This document shows, in pieces, positions 18,961-27,995 of a stretch of DNA of 64,000 nt; the stretch's first letter is position 1, and every line of letters begins with the position of its first letter. A model generated the notes under the pieces. It was not told the DNA's origin. It did no database searches and saw only the letters and a program-made list of their open reading frames with translations. This stretch comes from Kitasatospora sp. GP82. Lineage in GTDB: Bacteria; Actinomycetota; Actinomycetes; Streptomycetales; Streptomycetaceae. A program made the translations under genes and the position numbers. The stretch lies in the NCBI RefSeq assembly GCF_029892105.1, contig NZ_JARZAJ010000029.1, positions 1 through 64,000 on the forward strand. The letters are read 5' to 3'.

Positions 18961-21900
18961 AACCCGCTGTCGAAGACGTCTACCGCCTGACTTCCCTGCA
19001 GGAAGGCGTGCTGCTGCACTACCTGCGCGACCAGGATCCCGAGCTCTTCGTCAACCAGCTGGTGTGCAGGTTCTCCGCCAGGCTCGACCACGCCGCCCTC
19101 CGGCAGGCCTGCGCGGCCGTGCTCGACGCCCATCCCGTCCTGCGCGGCTCGGTCCACACCGGCGTGGCCGACAATCCGCTGCAGGTGGTGCACCGGGGCG
19201 TACCCGTACCGACGAGCTCGTACGATCTCTCGAGGCACGAGAACCCCGAGGCGGCTCTGACCGAGTTGGTCCGGGCTGACCGCCGACGGGGTTTCGACCT
19301 TAAGCGGCCACCGCTCACCCGGTTCGCGCACCTGAGACTGCCCGGGCAACGCGATGTTCTGGTCTGGACGTTCCACCATCTGCTGCTGGACGGGTGGAGC
19401 ACGCACCTAGTCCTGAACGACCTGCTCGACGCCTACGACGCGGCAAGCCGGGGGCGCCGCGTGCACCTGACCCGCCGTCGGCCGTACCGGGACTACGTGG
19501 CGTGGTTGAGCCGGCAGGATCGGGCCGAAGCGGAGGAGTGCTTTCAGTACCGGCTGGGTGACGTGCGGGCGGCCACGGTGCTGCCGGATCTTGTCCGCAG
19601 CACCGTCCACGCCGCACCGGAACGGCACGTGAACCAGCGGCTCGCCGTCTCTCCGCAGCACACGGACGAATGGCGGACGGCCGCACAGCGAGCCAGGGTC
19701 ACGATCAACACCCTTGTGCAGGCCGCCTGGGGCCTGACCGTCAGCCGGTTCAGCGGCAGTCGCGACGTCGTCTTCGGAACCACGCTGGCCGTGCGCCCGC
19801 CGCAACTGGCCGGAGTGGACAAGATGGTCGGAGTGCTGCTCAACACCTTGCCCACACGCATCCGCACCGACCCCGAGCAGGACGTCCGGAGCTGGCTGTC
19901 CGAGGTCCACTCCGGGCAGCTCGAGCTCCAGCAGTACGGCTACCTGCCGCTGTCCGCCGCGCTCGCCACCACGGGCGTGGCAGGGGGACAGGCACTGTTC
20001 GAGACATCGGTGGTGGTGCAGAACTACCCGATCGACCAGTCCGGCTGGCAGCGCCCGTCGATCGCGATCGAGCACATCGAATACTTCCAGCGCACCAACG
20101 ACCCCCTCGCCCTCATGGCGGTCGAGGGGCCCGGCCTGGAGTTCGTGCTCTCGCACGATCGCGAGAGGTACGCCGACGACTTCGCCCGGCGACTGCTGGG
20201 GCACGTCGTCCACACACTCGACACGGTGACGGAGGGTCCGGACCGCAAGCTGGCCGAGCTGGCCACCGTCCCGGCGTCGGAGCGGGCGATCCTGCTGTCC
20301 GCGGGCTCCCTCACGGCGACCAGTGAGCAGAACGACACCTTGTCGGATGTGCCGACGGCCGAGCACGACCCCGGCCGGCCGGCCGTGACCTGTCGGCACC
20401 GGCAGCTCACCTACGGGCAACTCGACGCCCGCGCCAACCAGGTCGCCCAGTGGCTGTCGGCGCGCGACGTCCCGGCTCGGGAGCCGGTCGCGGTGGGCCT
20501 GTCGTGCTCCGCGGACACCGTTGTCGCTGTGCTCGGAGTGCTCAGGTCCGGGCACCCGCTCGCGTTCGTCGCCCCCGAGTCCGCCGGCTCGGGCACCCGC
20601 CCGGCGGACGTGCCGGTGCTGCGTCTCATGGACCCGGTGGTGTTCGCCGGGCAGCCGACGACACCGCCGGACGTGAAGGTGCGCCCCGACGATCCCGCCT
20701 GCGTCTGGCCGGTCTCGTCCGGCCCGGTGGCGGACACCGTCGTCGCCACCCGCCGCGCGGTGGCGCAGTCCGCCGCGGATGTGGTCGAGACCTGTGGGCT
20801 GACCGCTGCCGACGTGGTCCTGATGCTCGCCCCGCTGTCCTCCGCCGTGTCGACAGGGTACGTCCTGGGCAGTCTGGCCGCCGGAGCGACGGTCGCGTTC
20901 TTTCCCCCGGAGGAACGGGTCGACAGCCGGGCGGTCTTCGAGGCTCTCGAGCGTCGCGGGGTCACCTGCGTGCTTGGCATGACCCCGCATGACCTGCGCA
21001 GATGGTCCGGTGGCAGCCTGCCGCCGCGGCCCTTCGGCGCGGTGCGGGCCGTGGTCTGCGACGGCGACGGCCTGGATGACCGGGACGCCGACGGCGTGGC
21101 CACGCTGTTCGGCCCGCACACGCGGGTCGTGGACCGCTACTTGCCCTCGGCCTGGTCGGTACGACCGGCCGAACGGCGGCGCGGCGCGGTCTCGGCACCT
21201 GCCGGGGATCGTCTCCTGATCCTCGACCGGGACCTGAATCCGGTACCGGTCGACGGCGTCGGCGCGGTGTACGTCGGGGGCGTGGGGCTGGCCTCGACAT
21301 GGTCCGCAGAGCCCGCCGATGCGGAGGTCCGCCGCACCGCTGATCCGGACGAGCAGGTGCCCGGAGCACGGCTGTACTGGACGGGCGATTTCGGCCGGTG
21401 CACGCCCGACGGCACGATCACGCTGATGGGGCGCACCGCCGACCATGTCGTGCTCGGCGGCCGTCCGGTCGGCCTGGCGGACATCGCCGCCCGGCTTCGT
21501 TCGCACCCGCTGGTCACCGACGCGGTGGTGGAGGCCCGCACGTTTGGCGGACGGGACGGTCTGGCCGCCCACGTCGTCCTGGACGCCGGGAACGGCCCGG
21601 TCGGCGACGCCTGGGAGGAGGAGTTGCGGGCCTGCGTCGGTCCGCTGGTGCCGGTCTCCGGCGTGCCGGTCCGCTTCGCCGCCGTCGACCGGCTCCCCGT
21701 CACCCCGTCCGGGCGGGTGGACTTCGCCGCGCTTGCCGCGACGGACGTCCAGGACCGGGGCGACGCTGCCGCCGGACTGCCGAGCACCGAGGACGAGATC
21801 GTGCTCGCCGGGATCTTCGCCGAGGTTCTGGGGGTGTCGCCGGTCGGCCTGCACGACTCGTTCTTCGACCTGGGTGGCCGGTCGCTGGACGCGCTACGGA

Positions 21901-22010
21901 TGATCGCGCAGGCGAGTGACGCCCTGGGCGTCGAGGTGCCGCTGGAAGCGCTGTTCGAGACTCCGACCGTGGCCGGGCTCCTGCGCGCTGCCCGAGGCCT
22001 GGACGACTGA
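18957..22010 (+). CDS. NRPS, C - degenerate A - PCP
   Basis: A 1017-residue NRPS module. The condensation domain (1-~430) keeps HHLLLDG (140-146) and the 'LTSLQEGVLLHYL' opening. The A domain (~450-900) keeps A1 ('LTYGQLDARANQ') and A7 ('YWTGDFGR') but has lost the A3 phosphate loop (reads 'VSSGPVADTVVATRR'), A4, A5 (reads 'DRYLPSAW') and the A10 catalytic Lys ('PSGRVD', Arg instead of Lys). It is very unlikely to activate an amino acid. The PCP (~940-1010) is intact with LGGRSL (Ser976). ATG 18957 overlaps the previous stop. The intact C and PCP domains around a dead A domain imply charging in trans, plausibly by the aa:CP ligase of the same operon. A 12-bp-stem hairpin follows the stop. Confidence 0.92.
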   Translation: MKPAVEDVYRLTSLQEGVLLHYLRDQDPELFVNQLVCRFSARLDHAALRQACAAVLDAHPVLRGSVHTGVADNPLQVVHRGVPVPTSSYDLSRHENPEAALTELVRADRRRGFDLKRPPLTRFAHLRLPGQRDVLVWTFHHLLLDGWSTHLVLNDLLDAYDAASRGRRVHLTRRRPYRDYVAWLSRQDRAEAEECFQYRLGDVRAATVLPDLVRSTVHAAPERHVNQRLAVSPQHTDEWRTAAQRARVTINTLVQAAWGLTVSRFSGSRDVVFGTTLAVRPPQLAGVDKMVGVLLNTLPTRIRTDPEQDVRSWLSEVHSGQLELQQYGYLPLSAALATTGVAGGQALFETSVVVQNYPIDQSGWQRPSIAIEHIEYFQRTNDPLALMAVEGPGLEFVLSHDRERYADDFARRLLGHVVHTLDTVTEGPDRKLAELATVPASERAILLSAGSLTATSEQNDTLSDVPTAEHDPGRPAVTCRHRQLTYGQLDARANQVAQWLSARDVPAREPVAVGLSCSADTVVAVLGVLRSGHPLAFVAPESAGSGTRPADVPVLRLMDPVVFAGQPTTPPDVKVRPDDPACVWPVSSGPVADTVVATRRAVAQSAADVVETCGLTAADVVLMLAPLSSAVSTGYVLGSLAAGATVAFFPPEERVDSRAVFEALERRGVTCVLGMTPHDLRRWSGGSLPPRPFGAVRAVVCDGDGLDDRDADGVATLFGPHTRVVDRYLPSAWSVRPAERRRGAVSAPAGDRLLILDRDLNPVPVDGVGAVYVGGVGLASTWSAEPADAEVRRTADPDEQVPGARLYWTGDFGRCTPDGTITLMGRTADHVVLGGRPVGLADIAARLRSHPLVTDAVVEARTFGGRDGLAAHVVLDAGNGPVGDAWEEELRACVGPLVPVSGVPVRFAAVDRLPVTPSGRVDFAALAATDVQDRGDAAAGLPSTEDEIVLAGIFAEVLGVSPVGLHDSFFDLGGRSLDALRMIAQASDALGVEVPLEALFETPTVAGLLRAARGLDD

Positions 22011-22829
22011 GCCCGTCCGGTTCGGCCCTGCCGGACCGGACGACGGCTCTTGCCGCGGGCGGCGGTTCAGGCCGTCGTGGACGGCTCCTTCGCCCTCGTC
22101 CCCCGCGGTGGGCGAGGGCGGAGTCCGGCTCGGCGGGCGGGGTGGTGCGGCCGCCCGCCGGTCGGCCCGGGCACCGCCGTGGCGGATCGATGTGCTGGTC
22201 GCGCCGAGCGGACGGAAGGTGCCGCCGCGCTGCAGGCCCACGATTTCCGCGGCGATGGAGACGGCGGTCTCCTCCGGGGTGCCGGCGCACAGGTCCAGGC
22301 CGATGGGCGAGCGCTGCCGGGCGAGGCCGGCCTCGCGCAGCCGCTCCAGGCGCTCGCGATGCACGTGCCGCGACCCCATGGCGCCGACGTAGCCGACCGG
22401 CAGCCGAAGGGCCCGCTCCAGCAGGGGATGTCGAACTTCGGGTCGTGGGTCAGACAGCACAGCACAGCACAGCACCGTCCGGGCGTCGAGGCGGCCGGCG
22501 GCCTCCTCCGCGTCCAGATAGCGATGCGCCCAGTCGACCACCACTTCGTGGGCGGCGGGGAAGCGGCGGGCCGTCGCGAAGACCGGCCGGGCGTCGCAGA
22601 CCGTGACCCGGTTGGGTCGCCAGGCGCGCAGCACCTCCTGGCAGAGCTCGTACACGGCGGCCTCCACGCAGCCGCCCGAGACGCTGCCCACCACCTCGCC
22701 GTCGGAGTCCACGGCGAGGGCGGCCCCCGCCCGGCGCGGCGCGCTGCCCTGAACGGACACCACACTCGCGAGCGCGAACGCGCGTCCGGCGGCGCTCCAG
22801 CTCCGCAGCTGGTCGGCGATGTCCTGCAC
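21894..22829 (-). CDS. XdhC/CoxI-like maturation factor with apparent in-frame deletion
   Basis: A 311-residue homologue of XdhC, which protects and sulfurates the molybdenum cofactor for insertion into xanthine- and CO-dehydrogenase-type enzymes. The N-terminal XdhC domain is clear ('VVSVQGSAPRRAGAALAV', 'SVSGGCVEAAVYE'). It then jumps from 'CQEVLRAWRPN' into the middle of the C-terminal Rossmann domain ('RVTVCDARPVFATA', 'GYVGAMGSR', 'DLCAGTPEETAVSI'). The linker and the first Gly-rich strand, normally about 80-100 residues, are absent. The C-terminal ~100 residues are unlike the family and run antisense into the NRPS gene. GTG 22829 follows AGGAG. The molybdenum hydroxylase genes at 30.4-34.1 kb are the likely client. 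It may be damaged or a shortened functional form. Confidence 0.65.
   Translation of the reverse strand: MQDIADQLRSWSAAGRAFALASVVSVQGSAPRRAGAALAVDSDGEVVGSVSGGCVEAAVYELCQEVLRAWRPNRVTVCDARPVFATARRFPAAHEVVVDWAHRYLDAEEAAGRLDARTVLCCAVLSDPRPEVRHPLLERALRLPVGYVGAMGSRHVHRERLERLREAGLARQRSPIGLDLCAGTPEETAVSIAAEIVGLQRGGTFRPLGATSTSIRHGGARADRRAAAPPRPPSRTPPSPTAGDEGEGAVHDGLNRRPRQEPSSGPAGPNRTGSVVQASGSAQEPGHGRSLEQRFQRHLDAQGVTRLRDHP
22014..22042 (+). terminator. Hairpin after the C-A-PCP gene
   Basis: Arms of 12 bases (22014-22025 and 22031-22042) with one G-U wobble enclose a 5-base loop, starting 4 bases after the NRPS stop codon. It probably ends the 15.4-22.0 kb operon. The minus-strand xdhC-like frame runs through it. 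Confidence 0.6.
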
Positions 22830-23049
22830 GGAGGAACTCCTCTGCGGGTGGGGGCGGTTCGGTGGTCGGACGATGATCGTCGGCGGCCGGCCGGCCGGCT
22901 GGCAACCGCGGCGCGCCGGCACCCGGAGAGCTGTCGGGCGGCTGTCAGGGCACGGCGGGCGGCGCCTGTCGCGATCGAATGCCGCTGACTAGGGTCCTGT
23001 CGGTGCCTGGCCCGTGCGGGCCATCCCACCTCGCCGACAAGGACCGGAC

Positions 23050-24393
23050 ATGACCGTCATACGGACCGTCGAAGCAACCGCCGGACAGCGGCTGCTCTGG
23101 CTCATGGAGCACTACCGGGGCGCGGACGCGCCGCTGAACGTCAACGCGTGCTACCGGCTGCGCGGCCCGCTCGACCGGGCGGCCCTGCGGGCCGCGTTGG
23201 AGGAACTGGTCGTTCGCCACGAGGCGTTGCGCACCTCGTACGAGTTCACCGCACGCCGGCTGCTGCAGCACGTGCACTCGCCGGGCCCGGTCGCGCTTGC
23301 CGAGGAGAGGATCGCCGACGGCGATCCGGCCGAGCTGGCGGACGCCATGCTGCGTCATGCCCGGACCCGGCACGACCTGGGCGTCTCACCGCTCCATGCG
23401 GCCCTGCTGGAGGTCGGCCCGGAGGAGTTCGTGCTGATCCTCAACATCCATCACCTGTCCACCGACGGCTGGTCCGGCGGGGTGATCTCGCAGGAACTCG
23501 GCGGCCTGTACCGGCCGTCCTCGGCGGCCGGCCCGGGTGCCGTCGGAGCCGCCTCGCCGGCCTGGCAGTTCGCAGACTTCAGCCAGTGGCAGCAGGAGCG
23601 CTTTGGAAACGGTGTGCTGGCGGAGAGCCAGCGGTTCTGGCGCCGGCGGCTCGAGGGTGCCCAGCCGCCCGCCCTGCCCGGCACTTCGGCGATCCGCGCG
23701 GGTGTCGGGCAGGAACCGGGCCTGGCGGAGTTCACCCTCGGCCCCGGGCTGATGTCCGACCTCCAGGCGCTGTGCCAGCGGCAGCGGGTCACCACCTTCG
23801 TTGCCACGCTTGCGCTCTTCGCCTCCGTGCTGCACACCCGCACCGGGGAAACCGATCTCGCCTTCGCGTCGATGTTCGCCAACCGGACCCGCCCCGAACT
23901 GGCCGGTACGGTCGGCTTCCTGGCGAACCTGCTGGTCCTGCGCCTGGGCCTGGACGAGGAGGCCAGCTACCTCGACGTCCTGGCCGCGGCCCGCGACTCG
24001 GTGCTGGACGCGCTGGACTTCCAGGAGGTCCCCTACCACCTCGTCCCGCAGGCCCAGGGCGAGCGTGGCGCCGGGCTCGAGAACATCCTGTTCCAGGTCG
24101 CCGCGGGCCCCGAGTACGCGCTACGGCTCACCGGCCTCGAGGTCACCCAGATCAGCCCGCCGGGTGGGATGGTCAGCCGCTTCGACCTGGAGTTCGTGCT
24201 GATGCCCGGGGCGGACGACGTCCTCGGCCAGGTCTGGTACGACCGGCGCCGGTTCGACCCGCAGTGGGTGTCCAGGCTGGTGGCCGACTTCACCGAGCTG
24301 GCCACCGCGGCGGTGCGCGCACCGGAACGCGCGGTGGCGCAGCTGCTGCCACGGGCCAGCGGTGGTGTCCAACCGGGCCGTGGCAGCAGTTGA
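23050..24393 (+). CDS. Stand-alone NRPS condensation-domain protein
   Basis: A 447-residue condensation domain with an intact HHLSTDG motif (134-140), 'TAGQRLLWLMEH' opening, and 'TVGFLANLLVLR' near residue 298. It has no carrier or adenylation domain and should catalyse amide or ester formation between groups held on separate carrier proteins. It lies just upstream of a type II thioesterase gene, and both could act in product release or editing. ATG 23050 was chosen over an in-frame upstream GTG (23014) because the family N-terminus starts there. Divergent from the xdhC-like gene. Its last bases overlap a weak StrR-like site. Confidence 0.9.
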   Translation: MTVIRTVEATAGQRLLWLMEHYRGADAPLNVNACYRLRGPLDRAALRAALEELVVRHEALRTSYEFTARRLLQHVHSPGPVALAEERIADGDPAELADAMLRHARTRHDLGVSPLHAALLEVGPEEFVLILNIHHLSTDGWSGGVISQELGGLYRPSSAAGPGAVGAASPAWQFADFSQWQQERFGNGVLAESQRFWRRRLEGAQPPALPGTSAIRAGVGQEPGLAEFTLGPGLMSDLQALCQRQRVTTFVATLALFASVLHTRTGETDLAFASMFANRTRPELAGTVGFLANLLVLRLGLDEEASYLDVLAAARDSVLDALDFQEVPYHLVPQAQGERGAGLENILFQVAAGPEYALRLTGLEVTQISPPGGMVSRFDLEFVLMPGADDVLGQVWYDRRRFDPQWVSRLVADFTELATAAVRAPERAVAQLLPRASGGVQPGRGSS

Positions 24394-24395
24394 TC
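24367..24395. promoter_or_regulatory. Weak StrR-type operator (site E)
   Basis: GTCCAACCG and CAGTTGATC are 11 bases apart and match the StrR/NovG pattern at 15 of 18 positions. The site overlaps the end of the condensation gene and lies 27 bases before the thioesterase start. Confidence 0.35.
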
Positions 24396-24421
24396 GGCCG
24401 GAACGGGAGACGGAGTCGGCA

Positions 24422-25207
24422 GTGGGATCGGAAACCCGGAGCGTTCGAGGCCCGGTGATGCGCGGGGGCGGCTGGCTGGCAGTGCCGCGGCCCCGCCCGG
24501 AGGCCCGGATGCGGCTGTACTGCCTGCCCTGGGCCGGTGCGGGAGTCGGCGTCTTCCGCTCCTGGCCCGAGGCGTTCGGGCCGGAGATCGAAGTGGTCCC
24601 GGTGGCCCTGCCGGGCCGCGAGCGGCGCCTGAACGAGCCGCCGCTGGGGAGCGTCTCCGCGATCGCGGACGCCCTGGTGCCCTTGCTGTTCGCGGACATC
24701 GACCGCCCGTACGCCCTTTACGGCCACAGCATGGGCGCGTTGGTCGCCCATCAGGCGGCCTGCCGGCTCGGCGAGCTCGGCGCCGAGCCCGTACGAGTGG
24801 TGGTGTCCGGCTCCCGGGCGCCCCACCGCCCGCTGCGCGGGCCCGCTCTGCACCGACTGCCGACTGCCGAATTCCTCGTCGCCGTCCGGAGGTTGCAGCC
24901 GGAGCATGAGAGCGCCCTGGACGGCGACGAGCTGGCGGAGCTGCTGCTCCCCACGCTGCGGACGGACTTCGCCGCCGGCGAGACCCATCTCGACCTCCGG
25001 GCCGGACCGCTCCGCTGTCCGCTGGACGCACTGGGCGGCACCGACGATCCACTGGTGAGCCGATCGGACCTGCTGGCCTGGGAGAGCCGTACCGCCGGCG
25101 CGTTCCGCGCCGTCGACCTTCCGGGCGGCCATCTGTTCGTGGTCACCGAGGGCGACCGGGTCCGCTCGCTGATCGCGCGAGCCCTGAGCACCCACCTGGT
25201 CGCCTGA
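24422..25207 (+). CDS. Type II thioesterase
   Basis: A 261-residue alpha/beta hydrolase of the type II thioesterase family, which clears misprimed carrier proteins and can assist product release. The entry strand 'LYCLPWAGAG', the nucleophile elbow GHSMGA (Ser103) and the C-terminal 'GGHLFV' His are present, as is the 'PGRERR' loop. I chose GTG 24422, which has GGGAGACGGAG just upstream; ATG 24458 is a reasonable alternative and the frame stays open to 24362. It overlaps no gene and ends before a strong bidirectional terminator. Compare with the second thioesterase at 47299, which has Cys in place of Ser. Confidence 0.92.
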   Translation: MGSETRSVRGPVMRGGGWLAVPRPRPEARMRLYCLPWAGAGVGVFRSWPEAFGPEIEVVPVALPGRERRLNEPPLGSVSAIADALVPLLFADIDRPYALYGHSMGALVAHQAACRLGELGAEPVRVVVSGSRAPHRPLRGPALHRLPTAEFLVAVRRLQPEHESALDGDELAELLLPTLRTDFAAGETHLDLRAGPLRCPLDALGGTDDPLVSRSDLLAWESRTAGAFRAVDLPGGHLFVVTEGDRVRSLIARALSTHLVA

Positions 25208-25220
25208 GCGCCCGAGTGGG

Positions 25221-25276
25221 CCGGAAAGCGCCGCGGTGCGGAGCGTTGGAACGCTCCGCACCGCGGCGTTTTCCGG
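25221..25276. terminator. Strong bidirectional terminator
   Basis: Two 27-base arms (25221-25247 and 25250-25276) pair with a single G-U mismatch across a very short centre. The hairpin lies between convergent thioesterase and aldehyde dehydrogenase genes and should stop both. Confidence 0.9.
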
Positions 25277-25278
25277 CG

Positions 25279-26703
25279 CTACTCGCCGACGTGATGCATC
25301 ACGTGCTTGATCCGCGTGTAGTCCTCGAAGCCGTACAGTGACAGGTCCTTGCCGTAGCCGGAGTGCTTGAAGCCGCCGTGCGGCATCTCGGTGGGGAAAC
25401 CGAGGTGCGTGTTGACCCAGACACAGCCGAAGTCCAGGCGCCGGGTCAGCCGCATGGCGCGGGCGTGGTCGGTGGTCCACACCGCCGAGGCCAGCCCCTG
25501 CGGCACGCCGTTGGCCAGTCGGACGGCCTCGTCCTCGTCGGCGAACGACTGGACGGTGATCACCGGGCCGAAGACCTCCTGCTGGGAGATCTCGTCGTCG
25601 TGCCGGACCCCGGTGATGACTGTCGGCGCGTAGAAGTAGCCCTCGTCGCCGACCCGCCGGCCGCCGGTGACCACCGTGGCATGCGACGGCAGCCGCCGGA
25701 CGAACCCGTCGACCCGCTCCAGCTGGTCCGCGTTGTTGAGCGGGCCGTACAGCGCGCCCGCGTCCCGCGGCGGACCGGGGCGGGCCGAGCGGGCCGCCGT
25801 GGCCAGGGCCGCCACCAGCTCGTCGTGGATCTCCCGGGCGGCCAGCACCCGGGTGGCCGCGGTGCAGTCCTGGCCCGCGTTGCCGTAGGCCGCCTCCACG
25901 ATCTTGGCGGCCGCGTCGGACAGGTCGGCGTCGGCGCACACGATGACCGGGGTCTTGCCGCCCAGTTCCAGGTGGAGCCGTTTGAGGCCGGCGGACGCCA
26001 CCCGGGCGACGTCCATGCCGGCGGCCACCGAGCCGGTGAGCGAGACCATGGCGGGCACCGGGTGCTCCACCATCAGCCGGCCCGTGGCGCGCCCTCCGCA
26101 GACCACGTTGAGCACGCCCGGTGGCAGGAACTCGGCCGCCAGCTCGGCGAACAGCAGCGCCGTCTGCGGCGTGGTCTCGGCGGGCTTGAGCACCACCGTG
26201 TTGCCCGCGGCCAGCGCGGGCGCGCTCTTCAGCACCGCCATCAGCAGCGGGAAGTTCCAGGGTGCCAGTTGCGCACAGACCCCCAGCGGTTCCCGGCGCA
26301 CGTAGGAGGTGTGCCCGGGGGAGTACTCCCCGGCGGACCGACCCTCCAGGATCCGTGCCGCACCCGCGAAGAACCGCAGCTGGTCCACCATCAACGGTGC
26401 CTCGCCCGCCGCCGCCGCGCTTCCGGTGCTGAGCGCCTCCGCCGCCGCGAACTCCGGGATGCGTGATTCCAGCGCGTCCGCCATCCGCAGCAGTGCCTGC
26501 TGCCGCTGTGTCGGCGTGGTCCACCGCCACTCCTCGAAGGCGGTGGCGGCCGCCTGCATCGCGAGGTCGACGTCCCGCGGGCCGCTGTCGGGGGCGTGCT
26601 GGTACCCGGCGCCGGTGCACGGGTCGAGGAGCTCGGTGTAGCCGCCGTCGAGCGGGGCGACGCGCTTGCCGTCGATGAAGTTGGTCAGTCGTGGATCGGT
26701 CAT
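25279..26703 (-). CDS. Aldehyde dehydrogenase (NAD(P)-dependent)
   Basis: A 474-residue ALDH-superfamily enzyme of full length. The catalytic Glu lies in 'LHLELGGKTP', and the nucleophile is the Cys in 'NAGQDCTAATR'. 'PWNFPLLMAVLKSAPALAAG' and 'EVFGPVITVQSF' are family hallmarks. It oxidises an aldehyde to a carboxylic acid. Sequence type is near betaine/aminobutyraldehyde dehydrogenases, but the cluster contains a benzoylformate decarboxylase whose product would be an aromatic aldehyde, so an aryl aldehyde is an attractive substrate (inference). It is 47 bases after the P450 gene and probably cotranscribed with it. Confidence 0.92.
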   Translation of the reverse strand: MTDPRLTNFIDGKRVAPLDGGYTELLDPCTGAGYQHAPDSGPRDVDLAMQAAATAFEEWRWTTPTQRQQALLRMADALESRIPEFAAAEALSTGSAAAAGEAPLMVDQLRFFAGAARILEGRSAGEYSPGHTSYVRREPLGVCAQLAPWNFPLLMAVLKSAPALAAGNTVVLKPAETTPQTALLFAELAAEFLPPGVLNVVCGGRATGRLMVEHPVPAMVSLTGSVAAGMDVARVASAGLKRLHLELGGKTPVIVCADADLSDAAAKIVEAAYGNAGQDCTAATRVLAAREIHDELVAALATAARSARPGPPRDAGALYGPLNNADQLERVDGFVRRLPSHATVVTGGRRVGDEGYFYAPTVITGVRHDDEISQQEVFGPVITVQSFADEDEAVRLANGVPQGLASAVWTTDHARAMRLTRRLDFGCVWVNTHLGFPTEMPHGGFKHSGYGKDLSLYGFEDYTRIKHVMHHVGE

Positions 26704-26750
26704 CAGGACTCCAAGGTGGGTGTTCGACGTGGACGGCCCGCTGCCGGACC

Positions 26751-27995
26751 TCAGTCGGACACTGGCAGCGAGGTGAAGCCGTGGAAGCCGAGGTTGTTGT
26801 TCCAGTTCAGGCTGTGCTCCTGCACCCGCAGGCCCGGCATCCGGCGGTAGAGCGTGGCCAGCGCGATCCGCAGGGTCTGACGCACCAGCGGATCGCCGAA
26901 GCAGAGGTGCCGCCCGGCGCCGAAGGTCAGGTGCCGGTTCGGCAGCGGCCGGGTCAGCACGAGTTCGTCGGCCTGGGAGAACTGCTCGGGATCGCGGTTG
27001 GCAGAGGCGACGTACAGCATCAGCGGGCGGTTGGCGGGCAGCACGATCTGCTCACCGGCGGCCGTGGTGTACGCGAAGTCCTCCCGGGCCACCCGGCCGA
27101 CGAACTGCACCGGGGTGCAGAACCGCAGTAGCTCCTCCACCGCGGGCGCGACGGTCTGCGGGTCGAGCAGCAGCCCGCGCTCGCCGGCCGGCCGCTGGTC
27201 CAGCACCTGCACGCTGTTGCCGATCAGGTAGCGGATCGAGGCGACGCCGGCGAAGAGCAGCAGGGCGGCCTGCGCCACCACGTCCTCGTCGGAGAACCGG
27301 TGGCCGTGCACCTCGGTGGTGCGGAGCTGGTGCAGCAGCCCGCCCTGCTTCTCGGACATCCGCATGCACTCCGGCGAGGACAGGAAGTCCGTCAGTTCAC
27401 GGGTGCTGACCTGGGTCCGCTTGAGGTGCTCAACGGTCACCTGGGTCGAGCCGAAGAGGTAGGCGATGTCGTCGGTCCAGCGGCTCAGTTCGGCGTGCGC
27501 TTCGGTGGGGACGCCGAGGATGTCGGCGATGACCATGGCGGGCAGCGGGAAGGCGAACTCGGTCATCAGGTCGAACCCGGCCGGGTTCACCGCGTCCAGC
27601 AGCCCGTCGACCAGGCCCTGGATCCGCGGCTCCAGCACCTCGTCGCTGAACGGGGTGTAGCTGCGGTTGGCCTGACGACGGTTCTTGGTGTGCTGCTTGC
27701 CGTCGTGGAAGGCCAGCCAGCGCTCGTAGACCCTGATCATCTCGGCGTACTCGGTGCGCTGCTCCTCGGGCAGGAACCACAGCGGCACCGCGGCCCGGGC
27801 GTTGGAGAGCCGCTCGTCCTTCATGAGGGCGAGGCAGTCCTGGTACCCGAAGAACAGCCAGGCGCCGCCGAAGATCCGCTCGGACCGGTAGGCCGGGCTG
27901 TCCGCCCGCATCTTCGCGTAGAACGAAAACGGATTGGGAATGTACTCGAAGTCGTTGTGGGAGAAATCTTCGGCGGCGAGCTCGCGAGTGGGCAC
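26751..27995 (-). CDS. Cytochrome P450 with atypical I helix
   Basis: A 414-residue P450. The heme-thiolate motif FGAGRHLCFG (near residue 355) and the ExxR of the K helix (EELLRF near 290) are present. The I-helix segment reads LLFAGVASIRYLIG, whereas most P450s have AGxD/ET; both the acid and the Thr used for O2 protonation are missing. Enzymes with such changes may use a substrate hydroxyl or catalyse unusual reactions such as coupling. GTG 27995 was chosen because GGGGG precedes it; the frame extends to 28064. Divergent from the Rieske operon. Partner ferredoxin is not encoded nearby. Confidence 0.92.
   Translation of the reverse strand: MPTRELAAEDFSHNDFEYIPNPFSFYAKMRADSPAYRSERIFGGAWLFFGYQDCLALMKDERLSNARAAVPLWFLPEEQRTEYAEMIRVYERWLAFHDGKQHTKNRRQANRSYTPFSDEVLEPRIQGLVDGLLDAVNPAGFDLMTEFAFPLPAMVIADILGVPTEAHAELSRWTDDIAYLFGSTQVTVEHLKRTQVSTRELTDFLSSPECMRMSEKQGGLLHQLRTTEVHGHRFSDEDVVAQAALLLFAGVASIRYLIGNSVQVLDQRPAGERGLLLDPQTVAPAVEELLRFCTPVQFVGRVAREDFAYTTAAGEQIVLPANRPLMLYVASANRDPEQFSQADELVLTRPLPNRHLTFGAGRHLCFGDPLVRQTLRIALATLYRRMPGLRVQEHSLNWNNNLGFHGFTSLPVSD

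Noticed and set aside
19407..21854. An 815-codon open frame on the minus strand
   Set aside because: It is antisense to the C-A-PCP gene, is low-complexity in Arg, Gly and Gln, and has no domain; it is a by-product of GC-rich codon use.
26718..26757. A StrR-like site between the P450 and aldehyde dehydrogenase genes
   Set aside because: GTTCGACGT and CAGTCGGAC are present but 21 bases apart, not 11, and one half lies in P450 coding sequence.
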